Notes: generated from the letters alone by a model not told the origin. Shown: positions 54,328 through 62,859, counted from the stretch's first letter. The stretch is DNA of 64,000 nt from Metabacillus litoralis (GCF_020524045.1 NZ_JAIVKL010000006.1:1-64000), one strand, 5' to 3'. A program made the numbers and translations.

Positions 54328-54834
54328 ATGGATAACTATGGAAATCAACAACAATTTTTATTGAATCTTGATAAAAAAGAGAAAAAGAAAGTCTCTGCAA
54401 AAAGAGTAAATATTGTATCTGTTAAGTTAGTTAAGGAATCTAGTCTACTTTACAAAGAAAGGTCTATTAGGTCACCAAATGATGGATACCAACTTATGAA
54501 ACTGTTCCTTGAAGATAAAGACCGTGAGCATTTCATTGTTGCTTCACTTGATACGAAGAACCAACCAGTATCCATTAATGTCTGTCATATTGGGAGTTTA
54601 AACGCAAGTATAGTGCATCCTAGAGAGGTAATGAAGGCTGCTGTCTTAAGTAATGCAGCATCAATAATTGTAGGGCATAATCACCCTTCGGGAAAAACTG
54701 AACCAAGCAAAGAAGATTTAGAGGTAACTAAAAGGCTAAAAGAAGCTGGGAAAATCATTGGCATAGATGTTTTGGACCATATAATTGTAGGTGATGAAAC
54801 CTTCACTTCATTAAAAGAAAAAGGCTATATCTGA
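54328..54834 (+). CDS. RadC-type JAB/MPN domain protein
   Basis: 168-aa protein with the C-terminal half of RadC: HFIVASLDTKNQP and the metal motif GHNHPSGKTEPSKED (JAMM, about 114-128), ending DHIIVGDETFTSLKEKGYI. It lacks the helix-hairpin-helix part of chromosomal RadC. Short RadC-like proteins are common in plasmids, phages and SCC elements; their activity is uncertain. GGAGG precedes the ATG. It heads a run of closely spaced genes. Confidence 0.88.
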   Translation: MDNYGNQQQFLLNLDKKEKKKVSAKRVNIVSVKLVKESSLLYKERSIRSPNDGYQLMKLFLEDKDREHFIVASLDTKNQPVSINVCHIGSLNASIVHPREVMKAAVLSNAASIIVGHNHPSGKTEPSKEDLEVTKRLKEAGKIIGIDVLDHIIVGDETFTSLKEKGYI

Positions 54835-54849
54835 AGGGAGTAAAGAACA

Positions 54850-55365
54850 GTGAAAGCAACAAAAAGCACGATAAAAACAGAAGTTACTTATGATGAGGAA
54901 ATGAAAAATAAGTATCTTATCAGGAAAGAGTGGGACAAGAACAAGAAAAAGGCACTTGTTATTATGAAAAATGCAGGTCAGGCAGACGAAATTGTACAAG
55001 ACCAAACAACGATGTATGTTATTAATAACCTTTCTAAATTGGAATATGGGGTTGTTGATATTGTGAATTTATTTCCAACTATTGAAGGTAAAGAAACGAC
55101 AAAATCTGCTACTGAAAATTTGAAATGCATTCAAGAAGCAATAGCAAGAGCAGATGATGTGATTATTGCAGTCGGAAAAGGAGTTAAGACAAATAAGAAA
55201 GCAAATGAACGATTGAATATGATATTAGCTATATTACTAGACAAGAAAGCAAACATTCTTCAAATAGAAGCAAAGTTTGGTAGGAAAGGTTTTCACCCTC
55301 TCTACCCTGCTCTGAAACAGCAGTGGAAGTTAGTAGCGTATGACGTTAGCAAGAGTGTATGCTAA
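54850..55365 (+). CDS. DUF1643 family protein
   Basis: 171-aa DUF1643 protein: LVIMKNAGQADEIVQDQTTMYVINNL and YGVVDIVNLFPTIEGK, ending LQIEAKFGRKGFHPLYP. Function unknown, but DUF1643 genes are among those regularly found near ccr in staphylococcal SCC elements. GTG start with AAGGGAG upstream, 15 nt after the JAB gene. Confidence 0.85.
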   Translation: MKATKSTIKTEVTYDEEMKNKYLIRKEWDKNKKKALVIMKNAGQADEIVQDQTTMYVINNLSKLEYGVVDIVNLFPTIEGKETTKSATENLKCIQEAIARADDVIIAVGKGVKTNKKANERLNMILAILLDKKANILQIEAKFGRKGFHPLYPALKQQWKLVAYDVSKSVC

Positions 55366-55391
55366 AAAAATTATGTAAGGAAGGCATAGCT

Positions 55392-55706
55392 ATGTTTAAT
55401 ATTGAGGAATTGAAAGATTTTATGGAAGAGAAGTACGGTGTAGCAGTTAAATCAGATGCAGTAGGAGAAGAGACGGTACTTTTATATCATGATGAAATGG
55501 ACGAAGAATTCATTTCAATAGATATTAAGAGAATTTTACCGAATCCAGTTTTGTTTCAAACTTATATATACAATGAAGATTCAGAGTGGATTATTGGAAT
55601 TGCTTTAGAAGTGTCATCCAATAGTCCACTCTTTTTAGTTTGTATAAAAGACTCAGAGAAGATTTTTGAAGAGGTATTACTCCCAAAAAGGGATAATGAA
55701 AAATGA
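55392..55706 (+). CDS. Hypothetical protein
   Basis: 104-aa acidic protein, MFNIEELKDFMEEKYGVAVK, not recognised. ATG 55392 has AAGGAAGG upstream; an earlier ATG at 55359 overlaps the previous gene. It overlaps the next gene by 4 nt (ATGA). Confidence 0.65.
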   Translation: MFNIEELKDFMEEKYGVAVKSDAVGEETVLLYHDEMDEEFISIDIKRILPNPVLFQTYIYNEDSEWIIGIALEVSSNSPLFLVCIKDSEKIFEEVLLPKRDNEK

Positions 55707-55939
55707 TATATACAGCATATGTTAATGAATTAGAAGAACGTTCCTATCAGCAGGTGACCTTTGATATGGAAGATTGGTCTTTTGTCTATTTTCCAGCACA
55801 AGATAAGGGGGAAGAAATCGAAATGAAAATTTGTCTCGAAAGCGAAAATATCTATAAACGTAAAATGGGATATGAAGATTGGTGGTTTGTGGATTACTTA
55901 GAAGGAGATATTGTCTTAAGTGATATTGGTGTAAAATAA
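55703..55939 (+). CDS. Hypothetical protein
   Basis: 78-aa acidic protein rich in aromatics (MEDWSFVYFPAQ, GYEDWWFVDYLEGD), unrecognised. Start overlaps the preceding stop, so it is translated with it. Confidence 0.6.
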   Translation: MIYTAYVNELEERSYQQVTFDMEDWSFVYFPAQDKGEEIEMKICLESENIYKRKMGYEDWWFVDYLEGDIVLSDIGVK

Positions 55940-55948
55940 AGAGTGAAA

Positions 55949-55979
55949 AATCGGAAACGAGATTCCGATTTTTTTTAAT
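55949..55979 (+). terminator. Terminator closing the JAB-DUF1643 run
   Basis: AATCGGAA-acgaga-TTCCGATT stem followed by TTTTTTT. Confidence 0.9.
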
Positions 55980-56015
55980 AATAGAAGGGATATACCCTTC
56001 TAAGGAGTTGAAAAG

Positions 56016-57023
56016 ATGGTTGAAAAAATTACTATGTATCAAATTACTAAAGAGTTACTGGCACTAGAAGGTGAGGATATAGATTCGATACCTGCCGACG
56101 TAGTAAAAGATGCCAATCCTAATAATTGTAAATATTTTAAAAAGGTATTAAATTCAGTAGCTATAGATGAAGAAGTATTTAAGAATAATATTGGATTTTC
56201 TTTTAGCAAAGATTCTAAAGAAGCTATTAAATCAATAATTAAAGACCATGTTACTTACAGTAAGTTGATGCAACAGCATCCAGAGGATAGAGATTTAAAA
56301 CTTTTAACCGTGCTAACAGCTCATATTAAAACGCTTTTAATAAATGAGATTGAAGACCGCCTTTCTTTACAGTCAATGTTAGCAAAACTAGAACTGGTAA
56401 CCTTCAATGAAAGGCAACAACTGAATAAATATTTGCAAAGTTTGAGCATACCAAACCTTGAAGAGACATTAAGTCCCACAGACGAAGAAATATTACATAT
56501 GTATTATATTGAAGAAATGATTTTACTTAAAAGGAAGTTTAAACATATCCGTGAACTTTTCTCAGAAATTAGAGCAGAAGAAGTTATCGATAAGTCGGTC
56601 GAAGAAATTGTAAATTTGAATTGCAATCTATTATTAGAAGAAATCAGTCCATCTACGGAGAAGATTAAGTTAGACCGTTTAGTTATAAAAGACTTGTTAG
56701 ATACTAAAAAGCAGAAAGATGCCATGGTACAGAAAACAATTGAAGAATTGGCTAATCAGGCTGAACTAAAAGAAAAAGAATTTATCAATGAGTTAAAAGT
56801 TTTTAGAAAGAAAGGATATAAGGACCATAGTTTATTCGAATTAAATAACGAAAGAAACTATGTAGACACTGAAGAATATGCTTCACCTTACGAAATTTTA
56901 GAGCAGGCAAAAAAAGAATATAAGGAATTCAAAAGCAAAAAGCCAAAAAAATTAACCTCTTCTAAAGAGATGATGGCACTGAGAGAAATACTAAGAGCAA
57001 ATGGATTTTTAAAGGGACAATAG
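56016..57023 (+). CDS. Hypothetical coiled-coil protein
   Basis: 335-aa charged, mostly helical protein, no recognised domain. Long Glu/Lys/Leu stretches (about 150-285, such as QKTIEELANQAELKEKEF) predict coiled coil, and the C terminus is Lys-rich (KSKKPKKLTSSKEMMALREI). AAGGAG precedes the ATG and a terminator follows directly, so it is a single-gene unit. Confidence 0.7.
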   Translation: MVEKITMYQITKELLALEGEDIDSIPADVVKDANPNNCKYFKKVLNSVAIDEEVFKNNIGFSFSKDSKEAIKSIIKDHVTYSKLMQQHPEDRDLKLLTVLTAHIKTLLINEIEDRLSLQSMLAKLELVTFNERQQLNKYLQSLSIPNLEETLSPTDEEILHMYYIEEMILLKRKFKHIRELFSEIRAEEVIDKSVEEIVNLNCNLLLEEISPSTEKIKLDRLVIKDLLDTKKQKDAMVQKTIEELANQAELKEKEFINELKVFRKKGYKDHSLFELNNERNYVDTEEYASPYEILEQAKKEYKEFKSKKPKKLTSSKEMMALREILRANGFLKGQ

Positions 57024-57052
57024 TGTGGAGTGCACTATTGTTTTTTTTTTTT
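57016..57052 (+). terminator. Terminator after coiled-coil gene
   Basis: ACAATAGTG and CACTATTGT arms, loop of 8 nt, twelve or more T. Confidence 0.92.
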
Positions 57053-57058
57053 GAGAAA

Positions 57059-57090
57059 GGGTGTCTCATATTTCTATTTATGAGATACCC
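57059..57090. repeat. 12-bp hairpin without T tract
   Basis: GGGTGTCTCATA and TATGAGATACCC (one wobble pair), 8-nt loop, immediately after the terminator and 115 nt before the replication-module genes. Possible regulatory or replication-origin structure. Confidence 0.5.
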
Positions 57091-57204
57091 ATTGGCTATA
57101 TAAGCATATGGCATTATAAGATTTGAAGAAGATAGTTAGCTCTTCAAACCTGTGAAATCAGAATAGAGTATTGAAAATTAACTATATTTTAGGAGGGGAA
57201 ATTT

Positions 57205-57681
57205 ATGCTATTGAAAGAACAAACTCAAAAATATTACAAAGGAAAATTGAACTTCATTAATAATGTTCAGGAGCATAACAGGTTGGAAAATATTTTAGGA
57301 AAGGAACAAAGATTAATGGATATGAATCCTTTTGGAGATGAACTATCCGGTGAAAATGGAGAGAATGATTTCGCTGTACTAGATGATGTAAATACAGTAA
57401 AAAATGTAATGGTCTTTGCGGAAATTAATCGCTACAAAGAAACTCTCTTGTTAGATATGCAAGAGGAGGAAAGAAGCAAAGTCATTAGTCTTATTATTGA
57501 CAACCTAAATAGGTTTCACGTAAAACCTGTTGCTTATGAAGTAAAAACTGATTCCATTGTAGTTGCATGGTATCTCAATACAGTAATGAATACTTTTAGG
57601 TTTTCTGAGTCCATTGAGGCTTTAGTAGACTTCTATGGCGAGGTAGAAAACAGCAGTGAAGAAATTGGAGGATTGGTATAG
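57205..57681 (+). CDS. Hypothetical protein, first gene of replication module
   Basis: 158-aa acidic protein, unrecognised. Strong SD (AGGAGGGG) and ATG. Its stop overlaps the start of the next gene by one base, and the primase-helicase follows, so a replication-accessory role is possible by context only. Confidence 0.7.
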   Translation: MLLKEQTQKYYKGKLNFINNVQEHNRLENILGKEQRLMDMNPFGDELSGENGENDFAVLDDVNTVKNVMVFAEINRYKETLLLDMQEEERSKVISLIIDNLNRFHVKPVAYEVKTDSIVVAWYLNTVMNTFRFSESIEALVDFYGEVENSSEEIGGLV

Positions 57682-58328
57682 TGGGACTTAAAAAAGTAAG
57701 ACGTCCAGTATTGTTTGGTGAAAAAGAAGTTTTAGAAGAGAGAGGATGGAAAAACGTGATGGACAAAAATAATGTATCTGAAAATACGACTAGTTATATA
57801 GGAGAGGGATGGAATAGCCCAATTGTACCGAGTCAACCGGTAAATAGTGACCAAATTGATTCAGATACGCAACATGTCTTCTCGAATGAAAATAGTAATG
57901 TGTATGAATCAAACAAGCATCGAAATGATTCCGCATTAAACCGCACTATTTCTTTTTTCGGGGACAATGTGAAATTGCCAAGGAAGGCAAAAGTTGAGCA
58001 AGGTAATTATGAGTTTCGTATTGACAACATAACTACTAAAGAAAATGTAGCAGGAAAATTCGGAATATATGACCAGTTTTTGATTACATTCTCCATTCAA
58101 AAAGTTGGTATGGAAGTACCAAAGCAAATCACTATTCCATATATCATATCAACAAAAGCTGAGTCAGCATTAATGGTATTCCTTGCTAGCTTTAAATCTA
58201 TTTTTAAAGGGCAGAACATTACTATTACCCAGTTAGTTGGATTGATTGGAACATGTGAAATTAGTCATTTTGAAACAGCTTCAGGTGATGTATATGAAAG
58301 ATTACTAGTTATAAGCGTAAATTCATAA
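57681..58328 (+). CDS. Hypothetical protein, possible OB-fold ssDNA-binding protein
   Basis: 215-aa protein. The N-terminal ~95 residues are polar and Asn/Ser-rich; from about 105 on, QGNYEFRIDNITTKENVAGK and YDQFLITFSIQ suggest an all-beta domain like DUF669/OB-fold proteins that accompany phage and plasmid primase-helicases. This is weak similarity by eye. GTG start with GGAGG upstream. Lies directly before the helicase gene. Confidence 0.65.
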   Translation: MGLKKVRRPVLFGEKEVLEERGWKNVMDKNNVSENTTSYIGEGWNSPIVPSQPVNSDQIDSDTQHVFSNENSNVYESNKHRNDSALNRTISFFGDNVKLPRKAKVEQGNYEFRIDNITTKENVAGKFGIYDQFLITFSIQKVGMEVPKQITIPYIISTKAESALMVFLASFKSIFKGQNITITQLVGLIGTCEISHFETASGDVYERLLVISVNS

Positions 58329-58400
58329 TTCTAATAAGTATTTTTAAGAGTAGGAATAGGCTCATAAAGCCTATTCCCTACCCAAGTAAGGAGAAATGAC

Positions 58401-60080
58401 ATGCTAGAAGTAAACAACTTGAATGATTATATTTCAAAATATCCAATTAGCAAAGTAAGGTTGCTAGAATCGACTACAAAAACAAAAACAAAAATACTGT
58501 CAATAGATATTAAAGAAAATCTTTCACTAATTGTTACAGCAGTTAAAATGGTTTCTTACGAAGAAGGTGCTGCCCTCTTCTCTGCTTTGATGAATCATGT
58601 ACATGAAACAACAAGACAAGTTGCTAATGAAATGTACAATAATGCTAAATTAGTGTCTGAATCCCTTGTTCCGTTAGAACTACTGGAAGAATTAACACTT
58701 ATCCTTATGGTTGGAAAAGCAGAGGAACGTGGGTATTTATATGATGAAAAGAAAAATAGCTACACGTTCAATGCCAATGCATTTGCAAAGCACTTTAAAA
58801 AAAGATGTAATGTACGCTCAACGAAGGATGGGCGATTGTTCCTTTACAACAGAAAAGGTGTGTATGAAGAGCTTTCTGAGGTTAGTCTTGGAAAGGTCAT
58901 ACGAACAATTATGCACGAGGGTAGATGGAACAGTTGGAAAAGTCCTTATGAATCGGAAGTAGTAAAAGCACTTCAACGTGAAGCAATTATAGTTAAAGAA
59001 ATGAATACAAATCGTAACTACATTAATGTGAGGAATGGGATGCTCAGCTTGACAACATTTACACTTCATCCTCACTCACATGAATTTTTATCAACCGTAC
59101 AAATTCCGATAGAATATAACCCTAATGCCACCGCCCCTCTTTTCATGAATTTTATGAAAGATATTACCATTGATGACAGCCAGCTAATTAATGTTCATCA
59201 AGAGTTAATAGGGTATTGGCTGACAGTCGAAACAAAAGCTGAAAAGGCAGTTTATTATTATGGTGGTGGGGCTAATGGCAAAAGTGTTATGGCTTCCATA
59301 GTTACTGCTCTTGTAGGTGAAGATAATGTTAGTAGTGTCCCTCTCTCAGAATTCAGCCAAACATTTGGCATGGAAAACCTTATTGGGAAATCGCTTAATA
59401 TTGCAGCTGAGAATGAAATGGGCGGTAAAGCACTCAAAACCGAAAACTTTAAGGCAATTGTTAGTGGAGATAACATCACTATTAACATAAAGTATCGCCC
59501 AGCTATTAATTATCGACCATACTGCCGGTTGGTTTTCTTAGTCAATAATCTTCCCGACTCATCAGACGTAACAGAAGGCTATTTTCGGAAAATTATTATC
59601 GTTCCTTTTCCAAGAACCTTTAAAAAAGAAGAACGAAACGTAGAATTGAAAAACGAGCTTCTCAAAGAACTTCCTGGAATTCTTAATTGGGCTATTCAAG
59701 GATTGAAGCGGCTTAGAAGTAACAACTATCAGTTCAGTGAGTGTAAAGCTATTAAGGAAACCGAAAGTGCTTATCATGATGAGCAAAATCCAGTGAGAGA
59801 ATTTTTCCATTCCCATGTAGTCCAAGTGGGCGGTTCCCGTACTAAGCAGTCTGACTTTTACAATATGTACAGCCAATGGTTAACTGTTCAAGGGATTGAT
59901 GACAAAGGAACGAAATCTCGTCAAGTATTTTGGCGCTATTTCAAAGTAATTTTAGACAGTGAAAATATCCCGATTGTGAAGAAAAAAGTCAAAGGAACTG
60001 TCTACTATGATGGAATAAAGCTAATAGAGTTGGGAGATTTACACTTCCCTACTATAGCTGGCGATAGTATTCAGTTTTAA
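58401..60080 (+). CDS. D5/P4-type primase-helicase (SF3 helicase)
   Basis: 559-aa replication protein. An N-terminal region (about 1-170) is followed by a D5_N-like domain and a superfamily 3 helicase: Walker A YYGGGANGKSVMAS (about 286-299), Walker B-like LNIAAENEM, motif C CRLVFLVNNLP with the sensor Asn (about 375-385), and TEGYFRKIIIVPFP. The C-terminal winged helix has KQSDFYNMYSQWLTVQG. Such proteins start and unwind DNA of phages, satellites and SCC elements. AAGGAG precedes the ATG. Confidence 0.9.
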   Translation: MLEVNNLNDYISKYPISKVRLLESTTKTKTKILSIDIKENLSLIVTAVKMVSYEEGAALFSALMNHVHETTRQVANEMYNNAKLVSESLVPLELLEELTLILMVGKAEERGYLYDEKKNSYTFNANAFAKHFKKRCNVRSTKDGRLFLYNRKGVYEELSEVSLGKVIRTIMHEGRWNSWKSPYESEVVKALQREAIIVKEMNTNRNYINVRNGMLSLTTFTLHPHSHEFLSTVQIPIEYNPNATAPLFMNFMKDITIDDSQLINVHQELIGYWLTVETKAEKAVYYYGGGANGKSVMASIVTALVGEDNVSSVPLSEFSQTFGMENLIGKSLNIAAENEMGGKALKTENFKAIVSGDNITINIKYRPAINYRPYCRLVFLVNNLPDSSDVTEGYFRKIIIVPFPRTFKKEERNVELKNELLKELPGILNWAIQGLKRLRSNNYQFSECKAIKETESAYHDEQNPVREFFHSHVVQVGGSRTKQSDFYNMYSQWLTVQGIDDKGTKSRQVFWRYFKVILDSENIPIVKKKVKGTVYYDGIKLIELGDLHFPTIAGDSIQF

Positions 60081-60180
60081 GGGGGATAGGGGGTGTGTGA
60101 AAACCAAAAAAATCATACAATACCTAAAGCTAAAAACTAAAATAAAAGAGTTTTGTTTTAGCTAACCACCCCTCCCCCCA
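60081..60180. repeat. Nested G/C-rich and A/T-rich inverted repeat
   Basis: GGGGGATAGGGGGTG (60081-60095) can pair with CCACCCCTCCCCCC (60166-60179); inside, AGCTAAAA near 60128 pairs with TTTTAGCT near 60157. It starts right after the helicase stop. It could be a strong terminator, a single-strand or double-strand replication origin, or a barrier separating helicase and recombinase transcription. Confidence 0.7.
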
Positions 60181-60234
60181 GTTCTTTACAAGGAATTGAA
60201 ATATATATTATTACTTCGATGAGGTGAGCTTATC

Positions 60235-60357
60235 ATGAAAGAAAAAGAAGCTTCTATCAATGAATATCAAAATCTGTTAGATATCTTAGCAGAAATGGTC
60301 ACAGAGTACCTTACTAAACAACCTAAAGGAGAAGAGTCCAATGATAAAAAATTATGA
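60235..60357 (+). CDS. Small protein ahead of recombinase genes
   Basis: 40 aa, MKEKEASINEYQNLLDILAE and a short Lys-rich tail, probably one amphipathic helix. GAGGTG lies 8 nt upstream of the ATG, and its end overlaps the next gene by 17 nt. Translational coupling to the recombinase operon is likely; function unknown. Confidence 0.65.
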   Translation: MKEKEASINEYQNLLDILAEMVTEYLTKQPKGEESNDKKL

Positions 60358-60901
60358 AATTGTACAGCAGAATCTAGACAATTTGGTAATCTACACTAGA
60401 AATACATCTTGGACCCAACCCGAGGGGTATCGAGTACACCGAAACATCCAAGTTTTAAAAGACAAATGCGAGCAGGCAGGATATCAAGTTAGCAGAGTTT
60501 ACTCAGAGCCAAGTTCGGAATCTGCGTACAAAGTAAGACCAGTATTAAAGCAAATGTTGAAAGACGCCGCTAGTGGCTTGTTTGCAGTGTTAGTTGTATG
60601 GGATGTATTCACACTATCTCCTGATGGAGAGGAGCTTCAGCAAATAGAAAGAGAGTTTGCTGAATATGGTGTAGTGCTTTGTTCAGCAACAGAGTATTTT
60701 GATACTTCTACAGAAGAAGGAGTGAAAGTGTTTGAGTATATGTGCAAACTTCTAAATACTAAACATTTATCCTTATCAGCTATGCAAGGAATTCCATTGT
60801 CACAGGTAGCTCGTTGGTTAATAGATGACGACAATAAGAAAGGAGGTAAGAACGATGCCAAGCCATACGAGTCATGCGCGACAGCTAAACGACCAGCTTG
60901 A
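60341..60901 (+). CDS. Serine recombinase-like protein lacking catalytic residues
   Basis: 186 aa. Aligned with the next gene product, the N-terminal resolvase fold is clear (LVIYTRNTSW against AAIYARVSTL; KVRPVLKQML against KGRPALQQLL). The nucleophile Ser is Thr22, and the Arg pair of VNRFSR is VFTLSP (90-94), so both active-site arginines are gone; Arg20 and Arg66 remain. It stops before the large recombinase and zinc-ribbon domains, with a short helical tail. Likely a non-catalytic partner or regulator of the adjacent recombinase. Overlaps the next gene by 47 nt. Confidence 0.8.
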   Translation: MIKNYEIVQQNLDNLVIYTRNTSWTQPEGYRVHRNIQVLKDKCEQAGYQVSRVYSEPSSESAYKVRPVLKQMLKDAASGLFAVLVVWDVFTLSPDGEELQQIEREFAEYGVVLCSATEYFDTSTEEGVKVFEYMCKLLNTKHLSLSAMQGIPLSQVARWLIDDDNKKGGKNDAKPYESCATAKRPA

Positions 60902-62552
60902 CCAACTCAGCCAAATTGGAACACAGAAAAGAGCAGCTATCTATGCCCGAGTCTCCACGTTGGAACAGGCAGAAGAAGGGTACAGTATTGACGAACAGGT
61001 ACGAGTTCTGAGAGAAATGTGCGAGCGAGAAGGTTACGTTGTTCATAAGGAATATGTGGACAGAGGTAAAAGTGGAAAAAATATTAAAGGTAGACCTGCC
61101 TTACAACAACTACTGCATGATGCCAATAGTAAAGACTTTGAATTAGTGCTTGTATGGAAGGTGAATCGCTTTTCTCGAAAGACGAAAGATTTGCTTAATA
61201 TTGTTGAAGAACTTGAAGGGAAAAATATTGTTTTTCGCTCATATACTGAAAACTATGAAACAGCAACTCCTGCTGGAAAAATGCAGTTTCGTATGTTAGC
61301 AGTCATTGCTGAATTTGAACGAGACAATATCGCTCAAAACGTAAAAATGGGGATGTTGGCTCGAGCAAAGGAAGGTTCCTGGAATGGCGGTCAGGTGCTT
61401 GGTTATGATGTCGTAAGCGTACCAGGAGAAAACCGTAAGAGAAAGCTTTCTACCCTTGTGATTAATCCAACAGAAGCTCAAACGGTTCGAAAGGTATTTG
61501 ACCTTTATGTTGAGGGGAATGGCTACAAATCCATCGCAAACAAACTCAACAATGAAGGACACCGGACAAAAAAGAACAAAGACTTCTCCATCAATGGGAT
61601 AAAAACGATTCTAAGCAATCCCCTTTATGCAGGATTTATTCGCTATAATGTCCGGAGAGATTGGAACGAGAAGAGAAGAAACAATATTAATCCTCACCCT
61701 GTAATTGAAAAGGGGCAGCACGAAGCTATCATTACAGAAGAAACATGGGAAAAAGCAAAAAATATCATGGCGAGTAGAAGCGGCAAGCCTAATCGAATAC
61801 ATGACGGCGAGTTCCCTCTCACTGGTATCATGAAGTGTCCTGCATGTGGGGCAGGAATGGTGATTGGAAGGACAACGAATACACTCAAAGACGGAACAAA
61901 AAAGGTTCTGGAGTATTATGTATGTGGGGCTTGGAAGAATAAAGGTTCAGCAGTTTGTCGCTCGAATGGAGTAAGAACGGATTATGCAGACCCTTATGTA
62001 CTTGAAAAGCTATCAAACATAGCTACAAGTGATGTGCTTATAGAGCAAATTGTTGAACGTATTAATAACAAGAAAGAACGAGATTCTTCTCCGCTTCAGC
62101 ACGAATATGAGACCTTGAAAAAGGCACTAGAGTCCAATCAACAAAAGAAAGAGAAAGTCCTTGGTTTGTACGAAGATGATTTGATTCAAAAAGCTGACCT
62201 TGTGCAGCGGCTATCCACTTTGAATGAAGAAAAGGAACGACTTGAAGAAAGACTATCTCCAATTGAATTGCAAATGGGGGAAGGTGGTACACAACTTATA
62301 AACTTTTCAATGGTCAAACAGGTCATGCAGAACTTCAAAAGTGCCTATCAAGAGTCATTGACCAGAGAGCAGAGGAAAAGGCTGTTGCACCTGCTCATCC
62401 GTCAAATCACCATCAATGAGAACCGAAAGATTGATACGATACAAATACAACTCAATAAAGAAGTTGCAAAACACTTCACCTTTAAAGGGGGAGAGGATTC
62501 ATCGATTACGGATGAGTTCTCTCCCCCTTTTTCTATTTTAATCGACCTATGA
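60855..62552 (+). CDS. Large serine recombinase (Ccr-like)
   Basis: 565-aa site-specific recombinase, close in length to staphylococcal CcrB/CcrC. Catalytic domain with IYARVST (Ser34), GRPALQQLL (Arg80) and VNRFSR (Arg105, Arg108); recombinase domain (about 195-310) with TKKNKDFSINGIKTILSNPLYAG; zinc ribbon CPACGAGMVIG...YYVCGAWKNKGSAVC (about 335-375); C-terminal coiled coil (about 405-480). ATG 60855 has AAAGGAGGT upstream. It probably inserts and excises the island at rlmH. Confidence 0.92.
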   Translation: MPSHTSHARQLNDQLDQLSQIGTQKRAAIYARVSTLEQAEEGYSIDEQVRVLREMCEREGYVVHKEYVDRGKSGKNIKGRPALQQLLHDANSKDFELVLVWKVNRFSRKTKDLLNIVEELEGKNIVFRSYTENYETATPAGKMQFRMLAVIAEFERDNIAQNVKMGMLARAKEGSWNGGQVLGYDVVSVPGENRKRKLSTLVINPTEAQTVRKVFDLYVEGNGYKSIANKLNNEGHRTKKNKDFSINGIKTILSNPLYAGFIRYNVRRDWNEKRRNNINPHPVIEKGQHEAIITEETWEKAKNIMASRSGKPNRIHDGEFPLTGIMKCPACGAGMVIGRTTNTLKDGTKKVLEYYVCGAWKNKGSAVCRSNGVRTDYADPYVLEKLSNIATSDVLIEQIVERINNKKERDSSPLQHEYETLKKALESNQQKKEKVLGLYEDDLIQKADLVQRLSTLNEEKERLEERLSPIELQMGEGGTQLINFSMVKQVMQNFKSAYQESLTREQRKRLLHLLIRQITINENRKIDTIQIQLNKEVAKHFTFKGGEDSSITDEFSPPFSILIDL

Positions 62553-62570
62553 AAAGGAGCAAGTTAACCT

Positions 62571-62708
62571 ATGAGCATAATTAATGTATTCAGGAATTAC
62601 ATGGAGGAGCATCACCCACACTTAGCGTGGAAGGAATGGAAAGCCGACGTTAGAACTCTTTCAGTGGAAGATAAGCAACGAAGCGGTAAAGGCTACTATT
62701 CCAGATGA
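62571..62708 (+). CDS. Hypothetical short protein, possibly frameshifted
   Basis: 45 aa, MSIINVFRNYMEEHHPHLAW then KEWKADVRTLSVEDKQ. AAGGAGC lies upstream. It overlaps the next frame's conserved-looking segment, so it could be the 5' part of one broken gene. Confidence 0.45.
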   Translation: MSIINVFRNYMEEHHPHLAWKEWKADVRTLSVEDKQRSGKGYYSR

Positions 62709-62859
62709 AAATAGACCAGAACTAACATGTTGGGTATTCTTCTATGATGGCGGTGCATCAAACGTTGTGTACTTATTAAAGGATAAGCATGGTTTGAAAG
62801 ATATCGGAATTTGTCTGTTGAAAGATGGTGAACTTGTTAAGCCTATTAGCTTCGTATGA
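62626..62859 (+). pseudogene. Reading-frame fragment without a start codon
   Basis: An open stretch reading ELFQWKISNEAVKATIPDEN and later CWVFFYDGGASNVVYLLKD, protein-like in composition, but with no ATG, GTG or TTG at a usable place; a stop lies just upstream at 62623. Likely the continuation of the 62571 gene after a frameshift. Confidence 0.5.

Noticed and set aside
54328-54834. Full RadC DNA-repair protein
   Set aside because: Only the JAB part is present; the helix-hairpin-helix domain of chromosomal RadC is missing.
60341-60901. CcrA orthologue
   Set aside because: Too short, lacks the recombinase and zinc domains, and its catalytic residues are gone; similarity to CcrA is no more than the general resolvase fold.
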